Assembly (NCBI GenBank): GCA_022579005.1 | Contig: MU401587.1 | Location: 41,745-105,744 of the forward strand | Origin: Poronia punctata | Lineage: Eukaryota > Ascomycota > Sordariomycetes > Xylariales > Xylariaceae | DNA length: 64,000 nt | Direction of reading: 5' to 3' | In this document: piece by piece, positions 1 through 12,037 of the stretch | Layout: the number at the start of each line of letters is the position of its first letter | Position numbering within the stretch: position 1 is the stretch's first letter | The notes under the pieces: model-generated | Databases searched by the model: none | Told to the model about the DNA's origin: nothing | Seen by the model: only the letters and a program-made list of their open reading frames with translations | Made by a program: the position numbers and the translations under genes

Positions 1-297
1 GCTTTTACAATGATATCCGGTTACGTTTTCTCATCCAGGATTTGTGCACGCGCTTCAACCAATTCTCGCAAATCTGACAAAAACTTTACTTTTGCAATTC
101 ATATGTTCATATGTTCTTTTTCCGTAGGGAAAACTATGTACAAAAAGGTGGCAGAGCAAGCAAGCAAGCCCATGATGGGCTTGAATCAGAACAAAGTTGG
201 TGCCAACCGGGTCCCTTCGGGCTTTGCAAGTGTGGGCTCACTCACGCCAAATCCTCGGAGCTGAGCGTACATCAAACCTCAAATCTTGATTCTTGGT
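1..297. other. 3' flank of the xylanase gene, no gene seen
   Basis: Window edge. It contains only short overlapping open frames without splice or family support. It presumably holds the 3' UTR of the leftward xylanase gene. Confidence 0.5.
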
Positions 298-1486
298 TTA
301 CGAGAGGGCGCTGACGACGGCGTTGTAGGCATCCTTGGGCTGGAAGTTCTCGTCGAAGAGCAGGGGGCTGTCGCTGGCGCGCCAAGAGTCCTGTATTGGA
401 TGTTAGCTCCCTGGCCAGCAAGCTCGAGGGGCTTTGGCAAGGGCGTCAATAGAAATAATACTTACAGGGTCGCGAACACCCCAGACGGTGATACCGACGC
501 ACTTCTCCTCGTTGAGGCAGGCGTTGGTGACGGCGACGTAGTCGTCGGCGGAAGCTCCGACAATGTCGAGCTCGGTGAAGGCAACCTCGGAGACGCCGGT
601 ACCGGCGAGAGCCGAGATGGCATCAGCGGCGTTGGCGGCGAGACCGCTGCCAAGGTGGGCCTGCGAGCCGATACCATCGATGGGCCAGCCAGCCTCAAGC
701 CACTTGGAGACGTGGGCGACCATACCGTTGGTCACCTTGCCGTAGCTGGCATCGTCCAGGTTGTAGTCGTTGATGTACAACTTGGCATCAGGGTCGGCGG
801 CGCGGGCGGCCTCGAAGGCGATGCGGACGAAGTCCTCACCCAGTACCTGGGAGAAGACTGAATCGCGGAGAGATCCGTCTTCGTTGAAGATCTCGTTCAC
901 GACGTCCTGTTTTGACAATGTCAATCACTGTTGGCTATACAACGTGTCGTTTACACGGAGACTTACCCAGGCGTAGATCTGGCCCTTATAGCGGGAGACA
1001 ACAGTGGTGACGTGGTTCTCGAGGACCTCGGTGAGCTCAGTAGGGTCTGTGATGCCCTGGACCCACTCGGGTAGCTGAGCGTACCAGCACAGAGTGTGGC
1101 CACGGATCAACTTGCCGTTGGTAGTGGCGTAGTCGACGAGGTAGTCGGCGCCGTCGAAGCTGAATTGGCCACGGCTGGGCTCGGTGGCATCCCACTACAA
1201 AGAAAACGGGCCCGGTTAGCTACTTGTTTCCCGTCTCTGCTCCGGGCAGAAGCTTAGTCCGTACCTTCATGCTGTTCTCGGGGGTGACCTGGCCGAAATC
1301 AGCGTTGATGACTTCGGCGGAGCCGCTCTCTAGTCTGTTCTGGTCGGCGCAAGAACCGTAGTACTTCTTGCCCTTGCCCTTGATGAGCTCGTCGATGCTC
1401 TGATCGGCCTGGCGGGCGGACACTTCGCTGGTGGGCGCGGCCATGGCCAGCGCCGGGACCAGAAGGGCTAGGATGGATGACTTCAT
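298..1486 (-). CDS. Secreted GH10 endo-1,4-beta-xylanase
   Basis: Hydrolyses internal beta-1,4 bonds of plant xylan outside the cell. Four exons: 1486-1265, 1194-967, 906-466 and 390-298. The three introns (60-75 bp) have GTAC/GTAAGT donors and TAG/CAG acceptors, and all junctions fall between codons. The 327-residue product starts with a hydrophobic signal peptide ending near the APTSEVSA segment, then a single GH10 barrel. Seen directly: the [13 protein letters not shown] family signature across the first junction, the acid/base Glu155 in [12 protein letters not shown] across the second, and the nucleophile Glu262 in VAFTELDI. Length fits a catalytic domain alone; no CBM1 or linker is present at either end. 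The start is the only ATG giving a signal peptide. The family is certain; substrate preference beyond xylan is not visible. Confidence 0.96.
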
Positions 1487-4400
1487 GATGGGCGGTCTTG
1501 TTGATATTCTAGTGTGTGACTATGATATCCGAGTGTCTGTGATAGTAAAGATTTTGAACAGGATCGAGGGGAAACATGTTTATAATATATACGTCGTCGA
1601 CGCCTACGCGTATGTCTACGGCATGGATATGTATTTGCTAACGGAGCGTGCGGCCCGAGACGGAAAAGTGAAAAGAGTTGCGATATGTCGATCCCTACCT
1701 CCGTCAGTATATTAGATTTAGCCCAACAGGAACAGCGGTAAAAAAGCGGTCCCAGGGGAAACTCCCCTTGTTTCATGGTGAATTGGGGATGAGTATTTGG
1801 CGCATTTCGATCCAAGGCCATCCCAAGCTGAACATACTCTTAGGTCCAACCTAAGTCTTGTTGCTGTTCAGGGTGTACGAGTAGGTTAGCAGGCAGGGCT
1901 GAGGCCGGTGGGCCAACCCGAGGAAGGTGAAGATCGCACGACGCGGTGGACAGGACATCAAACCATCCAACCGTCTGGTGGGACTACTTTACAGCCTGAA
2001 AGTAGATGATTTCAAAATGCGAGCAACTTTTTCCTCGAATAGCAGACCGGCGACACCTCAACCATAACAACCGCGACCGCGACAGGGACGATGAGGGTGA
2101 AGGTTCTGGAAAGTATAGATTACGAGGCCACTTTTCTTTAATGTATAATAGGCCTCTGGTCATTGGCCAATTCTAACTAAAACATACCTGTAAGTACATA
2201 GTGGGCTTAGAGATGCTGGAAAGGGTTGTAGACAGGTAAAGAGCTACCCACGGCAGTTACATGCATGATAGTGGTACTGGTGCATCTCCGTACCTACCTT
2301 AGGTAACATACCAAGCTTCGGCTCTTTGTAACCTTTTACAAGTTGGTAGGATGACATCACTGGTCGGTTGAGTTACCTATTCTCCGTCGGCGACATGGTG
2401 AAACCGGGAAGATCTTGCGGCCAAGAGTTCAAGTAGAAACACGATTATGCCGCCGCTGTGCGTTTGCTAGCCCCGGGAGACAGGTGGACGTAGCAAGCAT
2501 TTATGCGGAGAAAATATTACCGACGAGTTGCGACAACCAAGCTTTCTGCAAAGGCCCGCAATTGGCCGTACCGCTCGGTAGGTGGCCTTGGACAACGGAT
2601 ATCGGAGAAAGGCTAATACGGAGACTAGTTAATATAATAAGCGGGCGGCGTGCCACGGTACTCACAAAACATTGGAGCCGGCTTGAGATGTTCGTATCGT
2701 GTATTAGTTATGCCGGTATCTGGAAATCCACATATGGACGCAAAAACGCAAAAATATTCGAACTTCGGAATTTTTGGGTTTCTTCGTTACAATTTACTGT
2801 TAGATATTATGACTTGCGTTTTGAAAGCCTTAATTGGCCCGGTGCGTCACGAACCGAAGCCGAAGGAGCTGCTCTTTTCGTCCACACGATTGTCGATCAT
2901 TGCTTGAGATATCTGCCGTCCACTGCCAAATCGCGACTGATTGAGTAGGTTTACAGTAAGCGCTCTGCCGACACAATACGTACCTGTATGTACGTAAGTT
3001 AATACAGTTAACCAAGACGATTTTGACTATAAGTATGTCGGAGTACGTGAGCCACCGCCCGTACGTAGGGGGTAGGTACGAGTGAGGAGAGTTCTGTTGA
3101 CTGAGGCGGATTCAGGCACAGCTCTAACCTACAATATCCAAAGCACACCCACAATTGCCTCAAAAGGACTATAAGGCGCTGCGCTCAAGTAGTAACGGTG
3201 AGCCCGCCCTACTCGCTGTCTTTCGTCTCCCTACTAATAACATTGAAGTCAGGTAGGTTAGGTAGCCCAAGGCTCTCGTACATCTAGCTGGTATGAGGGT
3301 GCCATATAGCTACTTATGAGGGAGAAAACCTTGGAGCTTCATTCAAGCCTCGCTAATTAAGCATGTATGCAACCCAAAGGGCCATGCACTTCATCAAGTG
3401 CCGAAGCCCCTGGCATCGTGCCGAGACAATTCTTGCTGGTAATACGATGGATAGTGCTTGTGAACGTGGAGCTTGCAGCCTAAAGCGTGGATGACAAGCA
3501 TAAGTACCGTGACGCCAATTATGGATTTATCTGGATAACCTACTGTTTTCCTTGGTTCCCCGCGGAAAATCAGGGCGAGCCGCGGGGAAAGCTAGACCAA
3601 AAAGGCTATGGTCATGGTTCAATGTCGTCCCAAATTGGTGATAGAAACCCACCTGACCCCATCTTGGGCGAGGGGTTGGTCTCCTCGTTGGTCTCAAGCT
3701 CCTGTACTCTCGTGCTCTATTAGGTATGCAAACTAACATGAAGAGGTGCGGCCAAGTTGGGGAGGAGTCGATACGAGGCCACAAATAGAGTGGGCATGCC
3801 TAGTACGTAAGTCGTTATGGCGAAGAGCCGTCTGTTGAGGAAGGCACTCTGTCTCTGCTCTTTTCTTTTGCTCTGGTCAAATTCTCGATTGACTCCAAAG
3901 CCGAGGTCACCCACTTCCTTCTATCCCGGTGTTTTCGACATCCTTTTCCAACATTCGCCAAACCTAATTATACCACACAGGTTTTCCCTTTTCGACAGAA
4001 CTCCTAAGAGACGAGGAAACAAACGTAGGGGCTTCGCGTTGGATCATATTGAAGTGGTGCAAGGCGGTTGGTAATTATCACGCAAGGAATGAGAGTCAAA
4101 AAGGGGGGGCTCGACTTGAAGAAAAAGGAGAGAAGGCCATATTCAAGCAGGAAGCCCCAGGGTCAACGCGGAGCTGCAGTACGCATCGCAACGCAGAGCA
4201 TACTATTGGAGAGGTGATAAACAAAGGACAGGTTACCCAAAGTGAAAGGCGATCAAGGCCGCAAAGGAGGGAAAGGAGAGAGCGTCGGTTGACAAATAAT
4301 CCGTCAGTACCAATATTGAAACAGAGATACAGCAGCGATGCCATATCTACTACAGCATCCCTACCCCCTTTTTTTACTGACTTTTTCACACTGAACATAA

Positions 4401-4753
4401 TCGACAGGTTCTAAGTTCAGATTGGATTGGTGACCCAAAGAGACGCATTTCTGGGATCGTACGCCTTGACTTCTATACGTATAGGCCTACTGGGTTGTGA
4501 CGGTGCTGTCCGGCTGCTGCTACCTTGTGTCTTTCTTGGTGCAATAACAGCTTTTACCCCAAGTGATCACGCTGATGTCCAACTGGTACCTGCCCTAGTC
4601 TAGGCACTATTTACCCCCTAGTACTAGGTAGCTGAAGCTAAGCCCCTGTCATTCTTCAATCTAGCCAATCAGAGGCTTAAGTTCAGCTGCTGTTACTTCA
4701 ACCTTTCAGAGGCTCGATACTTACTTACCTAAGAGCTCTGGGGGTGAGGGCCA
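1487..4753. other. 3.3 kb intergenic region without a supported gene
   Basis: Apart from the candidate XlnR site near 1720, nothing gene-like is supported. Open frames such as 2415-2948 and 4049-4414 lack recognisable domains, have arbitrary composition and no coherent splice sites. The DNA contains many TAGGTA/TACCTA-type short motifs, for example near 2290 and 3250-3270. It includes the promoters of both flanking genes. Confidence 0.6.
1717..1723 (-). promoter_or_regulatory. Candidate XlnR/Xyr1 binding site upstream of the xylanase
   Basis: On the xylanase sense strand this reads GGCTAAA, the consensus of the xylanolytic activator XlnR/Xyr1, about 230 bp before the start codon. A TATA-like AATATA lies just downstream. 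It is a single 7-base match, so it could be chance; the location in front of a xylanase is what makes it credible. Confidence 0.45.
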
Positions 4754-6879
4754 ATGCCTCCCCGGAATGAACCGCCCCGGCGACCGCCACCGAACCCTCG
4801 TCTGCTTTCGGTCCAGTCCATCGCATCCAAGTATTCGATCCGGTCTCATTCTTCATCGTTTGAAGCCGACGATGAACTCTCGACAACTACAACCGAGTCT
4901 GCAAGAATGAGTCCGAGGCACAGCATAGACGACGGTGATGGGTCGACGCCTCATCGCCGATATCCTGGCGAGGACACGCGTCCGACGAGTACTAAAGAGC
5001 TAGCTGGCTGGTATATGTACGGATTTGCTGCGGAAACCTATGTCATCTGTGGTATGCTGGACATCCCACAAAACATCGCCATTACCGCGATGATGATCGA
5101 CTCGTACTGATCTTTCTGTGTAGCTATCTGTAAGAAACACGAATGCGCATCCGTAGACCCGATCTTCGGATATCGATGAAAGCTTACCTCGTGACAGCAT
5201 CGTTCGTACCCATCCTACTAGAGAGTCTAGCCCGAGAGAATGGCGTCCTTCTTTCCGATCGGAAGACACCCTGCGGCGACAGCACACGGAAACACCAAAG
5301 GCCGCACGAGGATAGCCAGTGCGTTGTATCTGTTTTGGGAGTCGACATCAATACCGCCAGTTTTGCCATGTACACATTCAGCATCAGTGTGCTGCTGCAG
5401 GCATTGTTAGTTGTGAGTATCAGCTGCGCTGCTGACCATGGCAACTATCGGAAACGACTTCTTCTCACCTTTGGCTGGACCGGGAGCTTCTGTGTTATGT
5501 GCTACATATTCATCTCCAAAGACCTCTATCTACTTGGCGCCCTGCTTGCCATCGTATCCAACACTTCGTTCGGAGCTTCGTTTGTGCTGCTTAACTCCTT
5601 CCTGCCGCTTCTTGTTCGACATCATCCCCTTGTCCAAGAATCGGTGCACGACGGAATCCCGGTCGTGGAAGAGGAGGAGGAGGAGGATGAGGCATCCGGA
5701 CCGACGTCCAGATCCACTGTTCCGGGGCATTCGTTGAGAAACTCAACGTCTGCTTTACTTCCGCCGAACGATGTCGATTCAGAAGTTTACACCCTACGGC
5801 GCATTCCGACGCACGATGAACTCACGTCGATCGAACTCAGGCTCTCAACACAGATCTCAGCCAAGGGCATTGGTATTGGCTATGGTGCGGCGTTGTTTGT
5901 TCAGTGTGTTTCGATTCTCCTGCTTATCGCTATGGGAAGCTCAACGTGGTCGCAACGGGTCGTCTTGCTGTTTATTGGATCATGGTGGGCCATCTTCACG
6001 ATACCTGCCGCGATGTGGCTCAGACCGCGGCCTGGCCCTCCCCTGGCAGCAAGCGGCTACAAGGGATCAAGAGCATGGCTGGCTTACATCGTCTTTTCCT
6101 GGAAGAACTTGTTCCGCACCGTCGTCCTGGCTCGGCGTCTCGTAGACATTGTCCTGTTTTTGGCCAGCTGGTTTTTGCTGTCCGACGCCATCGCGACAAC
6201 ATCCTCGACCGCCATCTTGTTCGCCAAGACCCAGCTCGGCATGAAGCCGTGGGCACTAGGACTTATCAATGTCATTTCGACTACGACCGGTGTCATTGGC
6301 GCCTTGAGTTGGTCGTTCGTCTCTAGACATTTCAACCTAAAGCCCCACCAAACTATTCTAGGATGTATAGCTCTATTCGAGGTGATTCCCTTATACGGGT
6401 TGCTGGGATACTTGCCATTTGTCCAGCGATGGGGCGTCATCGGCCTCCAGCAACCGTGGGAGATGTATCCTCTGGCTGCAGTTTACGGCCTCGTCCTCGG
6501 GGGCCTTAGCTCCTATTGCCGATCCCTTTTTGGCGAACTCATCCCTCCAGGATCTGAGGCTGCCTTTTATGCCCTTTATGCCATAACAGACAAGGGTTCT
6601 AGCGTCTTTGGCCCCGTCATTGTCGGGGCCATCATCGACGCCTACGGGGAGATCCGGCCCGCGTTCTGGTTCCTTGCGGTACTGGTCGGGGTGCCTGCGC
6701 CTATAATCTACTTCGTCAATGTAGAGCGCGGCAGGTCCGAGGCGCAAAAGCTGGCGGAAACCATTGAAGGATTCAAGGGTGTCGAGAACGGCCACGGTGT
6801 CGCTGCTGCGTCTAACGGAGACGAGCACCACGGAATGCTCGCGGCATATCAAGTTGACGAGGAAGAGAGGCTTGCCTGA
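4754..6879 (+). CDS. Atg22-like vacuolar amino-acid effluxer (MFS fold)
   Basis: Atg22-family proteins sit in the vacuolar membrane and export amino acids released by autophagic breakdown. Two exons, 4754-5051 and 5198-6879; the 146 bp intron (GTATGC...ACAG) joins G to CA to restore an Ala in the first membrane segment. The product is 659 residues. An acidic and Ser/Thr-rich N-terminus (about residues 1-75) precedes the [10 protein letters not shown] motif that opens the transporter domain. Then come [12 protein letters not shown], the conserved loop [10 protein letters not shown] and [21 protein letters not shown], and roughly ten to twelve hydrophobic helices. An acidic Glu-rich stretch near residue 220 is part of the cytosolic loop. 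All these elements are typical of Atg22. Filamentous fungi often carry more than one paralogue, so which copy this is cannot be told. Confidence 0.93.
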
Positions 6880-7738
6880 TAAGCCGTGCTCTGCCCAGTC
6901 TGCTTCTTATTGTTTTGCATAGCGATGGCGTTGCACTCTTGGAAACTGTTCTTGGTGTGTCGTTTGGCAATGGGAGCGAAATCATAGTTTGTCTGTCCGT
7001 ACCGTCCTCTCAAACATTATAAGCACAAACGCGTCACCTATTGACCCTACTTTGTTTCTCGCGTCTTATTTATTCACTATTACCCCCCGGGTCTACATAT
7101 CCCCTTCACAGACACAAGCTTTTGGATGAACAACACTTTATGATGGACCTACTACCACTGGATAAGGTTAGGTACTCGGATTAGGGGTAGAAACATCGGA
7201 TCTTGGTCTAAGAAACATGTAAGTAATATCTAATTGTAGCCTCTATATGTTGCATAGCAAGTGGTCTCGGGAAGATTTATATAGGATTGAATATAGTAAG
7301 GGTATCATCATAATAATAGAGTATGTACAATTATTCTCTTGTTTTGCATGCATTTCTGAGCAGTGCAGCTTCGGATACACTTTAAGACTTTGTGGGAGAC
7401 ACTGGCCCCGTTTTCTAGCTTCTGGATACTGTGCGGGTTCCCAGAATATGGTTGGGTTTCCAAGGCCGCGATATCCATTATCTAGACCAACTTCCTCGCA
7501 GTTGTAGATAGGATATATAGCCCGAGCCCGCGAAGACGACCGGACGCTTCTGAGCGTTCTGTGTAGTCTTAAGGCACTCAAGTGCTTGAGATCTCGTCAT
7601 GCTTCGTTGACCATATGTGGGCAGGAAACCATTTTTGCCCTGTTTCCCGTGTCTTTTCAGGTAGCACGGGCCAAGACTGAAGAACAACAACTATCGTAAT
7701 AAAACTTTCGACATCTTTGTCTTTAGTTCAACACATCA
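6880..7738. other. Convergent intergenic region (Atg22-like / Yng2-like)
   Basis: Lies between the 3' ends of two convergent genes and should hold both 3' UTRs. No supported coding segment or RNA gene is seen. AT-rich motifs around 7000-7070 and 7230-7330 could serve in 3' end formation. Confidence 0.5.
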
Positions 7739-9106
7739 TCACTTGCCCTTTTTCTTTAAACTTTCTCGCTCGGCGCTACATGCAGGGCAATACCAGCGGC
7801 CTTCAGGCTCCGACTTGAGTCCGACGCAGCTCCAGTGGAACCATTCGTAGGGGCAGGATGGATTGTCACATGCCACCATATCGCCATACGATACGGCTTG
7901 GCATAGACAGTACCTCTTGCCCTCTTCGTCTTCTTCGTCATCTAGACCCGAGGCGGCGTCGGAGCCCGAGACGTCGTCTTCGCGATCCGGCATGTCCTCG
8001 TCCTTGATCACGTCCGAATTGCTCAGTTTGCTTGCTGTTCCTGTGTGGTGAGGGACGGGGGTGCCGCTTCCCGCACGCGATCCACGGCGAGACGAGCGAG
8101 CCGACTCGGCATCAGAGAGCTCACTGTCGCCCGCTGAAGCCGGTGAGCCTTTCGCTTGCGCGGCACGTTTCACGCGGGAGAGTGTCGACTTTGAGGTTGG
8201 TGGTTTCTTACGCGCCGGCACACCAGGCGTCCCCTTTCGTCCGCCCCCAGCGCTCCCGGCCTTGGACAGTCCTCTTGGTCCAGCACTTCCCGATCTACTC
8301 GAAGCACCGGGTGTCCCTGCCTTGGGAGTGCCTGGGCCAAGAGACGAATGTCTTGCCAGGCCACTAGAGTTAGCTGGGAGGTTACCTACGCCAGAACCTG
8401 TCCGGGGACCCCTCTTGGGGACACCGCTAGGCCCGGCAGAGGACTCGCGTTGATTTCTATTCAGAATCATGCTTGCAGCCGGCGAGGCGGGGGCCGAGGA
8501 TGAAATATGGGCTTGAGCCTGTGCAGCGCGGGCTTGCGAGTTGGAAAGCCGAACAGTGGTAGGCGTGGCATTATTGAGGATAGGGTTGAGCGGCGTGGAA
8601 TTCGTAGTGACAGACAATACCCTGAGCGACGTGTTACTGTTATTAGCGGCGCTCGGTCGAATCAAGGAGGGGATTTCGTCGGGGTCGGTGAATCCGGGCT
8701 CGCCCCTGTCGCTCAGTTGCTTGATTTGGAGGTCGAGGTGCCGCAAGTGCTTGTCGAATAGGGTCTGAGCCTTCAAGGACAATACAACCTTTTCGTCGGC
8801 AAGTTTCTCGGCACGGTTGTAGTTCTCCCTTATAATCTCCCGCAGCTGAGCCTCGCGTGGGTTGTGCTGATGACTGCCATTTGTACGTATCCAGCGCTGG
8901 ATCTTGTTGTCTGACTCCTCGATCGTCTTCTGACATTCGTGAAACGACCGGTCCTTGTCGGCAATCTCGTCTTGGATGAAGCGGATCTCCTCGGGGAGGT
9001 TGGCAGTACGATGTATGAACTCCTCGAGGATGACAGCAGGATCCTGGGCCTCCGCGGAGGGCGCCATCTTCTTTACGAAGTCTATCGAGAGATCGTCTCT
9101 AGGCAT
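7739..9106 (-). CDS. ING-family PHD finger protein, Yng2-like (NuA4 subunit)
   Basis: ING proteins link histone acetyltransferase or deacetylase complexes to methylated H3K4. One uninterrupted exon encodes 455 residues. Residues about 20-135 are the N-terminal ING coiled-coil domain ([17 protein letters not shown], then a second helix with [16 protein letters not shown]). A long Ser/Gly/Pro/Ala-rich basic linker follows, then a short acidic stretch and a C-terminal PHD finger (about 399-446). Its zinc ligands are visible in order: YCLC, CDNPSC, WFHWSC and WYCPAC. The opening [10 protein letters not shown] and overall layout match fungal Yng2 of NuA4 better than Pho23 (Rpd3L) or Yng1 (NuA3), but this distinction rests on recall of family patterns. 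It is head-to-head with the Hos2-like deacetylase, about 1.4 kb apart. Confidence 0.88.
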   Translation of the reverse strand: MPRDDLSIDFVKKMAPSAEAQDPAVILEEFIHRTANLPEEIRFIQDEIADKDRSFHECQKTIEESDNKIQRWIRTNGSHQHNPREAQLREIIRENYNRAEKLADEKVVLSLKAQTLFDKHLRHLDLQIKQLSDRGEPGFTDPDEIPSLIRPSAANNSNTSLRVLSVTTNSTPLNPILNNATPTTVRLSNSQARAAQAQAHISSSAPASPAASMILNRNQRESSAGPSGVPKRGPRTGSGVGNLPANSSGLARHSSLGPGTPKAGTPGASSRSGSAGPRGLSKAGSAGGGRKGTPGVPARKKPPTSKSTLSRVKRAAQAKGSPASAGDSELSDAESARSSRRGSRAGSGTPVPHHTGTASKLSNSDVIKDEDMPDREDDVSGSDAASGLDDEEDEEGKRYCLCQAVSYGDMVACDNPSCPYEWFHWSCVGLKSEPEGRWYCPACSAERESLKKKGK

Positions 9107-9271
9107 GGTGTTAACCTGGCCTCTTGCGAGGCGTGCGCTTTGACTGGGTGTAACTTTGAGTGTGTGAGGAGGGCAGCAAGAGGCAGCAAGTAGTCAAGAC
9201 GCAAACCGAGGACAAGTGAGACGGTAAAGAGATGGCGTTTTGTTTAGTCGCTCGTCCGCTACTATTGGTTT

Positions 9272-9302
<31 letters not shown>

Positions 9303-10519
9303 TTCTTAACCCTTTATTTTTCGCTTGTTTCGATGCGCCTCTATCTCATCCCTTCGGCGACGGGTTTTATTTTTCTCTTCTCTCTTCTGTCTTGCGTTCA
9401 AATCATGTCATATGTACGAGGCTAACCAGGAAGCTTGCGGTCGCTCAAGACTGGATCGCACTACCCAGGACGACGGAAAGAGAAATAAGGGAAACTGGGT
9501 TCGCACGCGGGTAGGTATGCAGAGCGGCCGAGGGTCAAATCATATATTGTGATAACGGTGCAGGCTCACCTTGCCAGACAAAAAACCGGATGTAGGCCCT
9601 TGGAATATTACGATATCTTCCTCTGCGGTGTACGGCGCCTTCCTTGCCGATTAGTGGACACGAGTGCAGGTGCTCGAGGAGAGGGAAAAAAGAAACAAGG
9701 GCAATGCTCAAGAATAATCACTAAGGTAAGGGAAAGAGTACAGCATATGCAGAGACCGGTTTGTTGCGGGCACGACGAGCACCAATGCGCTAGGTGCGGC
9801 CGATTGGTAGTACTTGTACCCGTACGTGTTAGGGGTGATAAGTCAGCCCCCTGTTAATAGTCGTCCCTGTCACCTGTTGTTGCGAGAGAAGTACCCAGTA
9901 CATGATTCCAACTACATGAAGACGTATTTGTTTACGTAACCCAGTACCTGAGGATACATGTACCTAATATGTACATGTAAAGGTCCACTGCACTAGTCTA
10001 GGGTAGTTGCTCACCTCTAGCGTGGTTTGGTGGCGTTCAAGTTGCAACCAACCAGTCGACTTGAAGTAAAATCGCAGTAGGATTTGATGTTTCGCGACCG
10101 AATCGGATAGGTCCAGCATCTTCAATCTTCAATCCCCCATACTACATACCTCTACATAGCCCAATCAAGAGTACGTGTAGATTTGGAACCGAACAAACAT
10201 ATTCATCAGAGGCATTCAGACTTTCATAAAGGCATCTTGGCCAGTACAACTGTCATTGTCATTTAATCAAATTCATTACCTCATTGTTGCTTGGTTAATT
10301 CAGTCTGAAGCCCTCGTCATCTCATGACGAATAACTCCGAATTCAAACATCTAGATAGTCGTATCCGGCATTCTCCCATTATTTCCTCCTCAAAAAAAAA
10401 AAAAGCAAACCCGTGCTGGAGCTGCCAGCGAAGCCCTTTGAAGGCTGTCTATTTCTTCCCCCATATATTTTCCCCTCCTCCGGCTTCCAACCGCCATCTC
10501 TCCAGACTTGGTGCGCATA
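9107..10519. other. Divergent promoter region between Yng2-like and Hos2-like genes
   Basis: The 1.4 kb holds the two 5' leaders and promoters. It contains a TTC microsatellite in the Yng2-like leader and an A-tract near 10390 before the deacetylase start. No supported gene. Confidence 0.55.
9269..9303. repeat. (TTC)n microsatellite
   Basis: About eleven TTC units, ending in TTATTC. On the strand of the Yng2-like gene it is a GAA-rich purine tract about 160-200 bp upstream of the start codon, so it may lie in the 5' leader. Length variation is likely. Confidence 0.85.
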
Positions 10520-12037
10520 ATGGAGCCGACGGGTCTGGACGGGATTGACCCGTATATGCGGCGGCTTCCAAAGCCCAACTACCTTCCTCACAACGTAGAC
10601 TGGGACCGGCCGATAGTCAAGGAATTCGCGAAACCGCTTGACCGGCCAAGTGACATGGAGAATGCCGCCTACCTTAACAAGATCAAGCGCTTCGCCCATG
10701 AACACGGCATCACCAAGCCCAAAGGCTACAACGTCTCATTCCATTATAACCCGGAAATGGAGAGACATCACTTTGGCATGACGCACCCGATGAAACCCTG
10801 GCGCTTAACCCTCACCAAGAGCTTAGTGTCGGCCTACGGCATGAACTTCGCCATGGATAACTATACCGCACGCGCCGCCACATATGAAGAGCTGACTTCC
10901 TTCCATGCCAGCGATTACGTCGACCACCTGGCAACAGTCGCCCCTCAGCCTCAACCGCTCGACATGGAGAATCCGAATCCAGACCTTAAGTTTAATCTGG
11001 GAGGGAGTGATTGTCCTTTATTCGAGGGCCTGTATAACTACTGCTCACTCTCGGGCGGCGCTTCCCTCGACGCTGCAAGGAAGCTCTGTAATAACCAGTC
11101 CGACATTGCCATTGCTTGGGGGGGAGGACTCCACCATGCGAAGAAAGCCGAAGCCTCCGGGTTTTGTTATATCAACGACATTGTCCTAGCTATTTTACAG
11201 TTATTGCGTATTCACGCACGGGTGCTGTATATAGACATCGACGTGCACCATGGCGACGGTGTTGAAGAGGCTTTCTTCTCCACCGACCGCGTCATGACGG
11301 TATCTTTTCACAAATACGACCCCCAAACCTTCTTCCCCGGCACCGGTGCGCTCGAAGACAACGGACCCAGAAGCGAGCATAACCCGGGAGCGCACCATGC
11401 TATCAACGTCCCACTCAACGACGGCATCACCGACGAGCAGTATAAGTGGTTATTCGAGACCATAATAACACGGGTGATGGACAAGTTCAGACCGGGCGCC
11501 ATAGCGCTCCAATGCGGCGCCGACTCACTCGCCGGAGACAGATTGGGCAAGTTCAACCTGCTCGTCGAAGGACACTCGTCGTGCGTAGAGTTCTGCAAGA
11601 AGCTGGGTATACCACTCATCATTTTTGGCGGTGGCGGGTACACGCCTAAGAACGTTGCGCGCGCCTGGGCCTACGAGACGGCCATTGCGATCGGCCATCA
11701 GAAAGATATACCGACCATCATCCCGGCCCACACGCCGTGGAGGGAACGGTTCAAGAACGGCATGTCTCTCCTGCCGACGATTCAACAGATTCTGGGCGAA
11801 CCTCGCCAGAACCGGAACACGCAGAAGAAGCTGACGGATATCATACAACACGTCACGGAACAGCTACGGTTTGTCGGCGCCGCCCCTAGTGTTCAGATGT
11901 CCATTATCCCCCCCGACCTGGGGCCTATACGAGACGAGGTCGAACAGCGGATCAAGGAGGAAATCGAAGAGAGGGACGAGCTGGGACGGAGACTACGGGA
12001 AGAGGCTGTTGGTGATCGCATGGAGCTGGCGTCATAG
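10520..12037 (+). CDS. Class I histone deacetylase, Hos2 type
   Basis: Zinc-dependent lysine deacetylase; Hos2/HosA orthologues act in the Set3 complex. A single exon encodes 505 residues. The ATG at 10520 was chosen; a TTG four codons upstream is not a likely start. Seen: FHYNPEMERHHFGMTHPMKP near the N-terminus, GLHHAKK (catalytic His205-His206), DIDVHHGDGV (zinc ligands Asp241 and His243), QCGADSLAGDRLG with the third ligand, and GGGGY with the transition-state Tyr. The HPMKPWRLTLTK segment is characteristic of Hos2 rather than Rpd3. The C-terminal 50 residues are a charged Glu/Arg-rich helix. All catalytic residues are intact. The usual Asn-Trp before the GG of the active-site loop is Ala-Trp here, a small departure whose effect is unknown. 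Confidence 0.94.
   Translation: MEPTGLDGIDPYMRRLPKPNYLPHNVDWDRPIVKEFAKPLDRPSDMENAAYLNKIKRFAHEHGITKPKGYNVSFHYNPEMERHHFGMTHPMKPWRLTLTKSLVSAYGMNFAMDNYTARAATYEELTSFHASDYVDHLATVAPQPQPLDMENPNPDLKFNLGGSDCPLFEGLYNYCSLSGGASLDAARKLCNNQSDIAIAWGGGLHHAKKAEASGFCYINDIVLAILQLLRIHARVLYIDIDVHHGDGVEEAFFSTDRVMTVSFHKYDPQTFFPGTGALEDNGPRSEHNPGAHHAINVPLNDGITDEQYKWLFETIITRVMDKFRPGAIALQCGADSLAGDRLGKFNLLVEGHSSCVEFCKKLGIPLIIFGGGGYTPKNVARAWAYETAIAIGHQKDIPTIIPAHTPWRERFKNGMSLLPTIQQILGEPRQNRNTQKKLTDIIQHVTEQLRFVGAAPSVQMSIIPPDLGPIRDEVEQRIKEEIEERDELGRRLREEAVGDRMELAS

Noticed and set aside
2415..2948. 177-codon open frame in the first large intergenic region
   Set aside because: No recognisable motif, atypical composition, no splice support.
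8061..8453. 130-codon open frame antisense to the Yng2-like linker
   Set aside because: Lies opposite the repetitive Ser/Gly/Pro-rich linker; composition bias explains it.
10508..10519. Upstream TTG as start of the deacetylase
   Set aside because: Non-ATG starts are rare in fungal nuclear genes, and the ATG 12 bases downstream gives a normal N-terminus.
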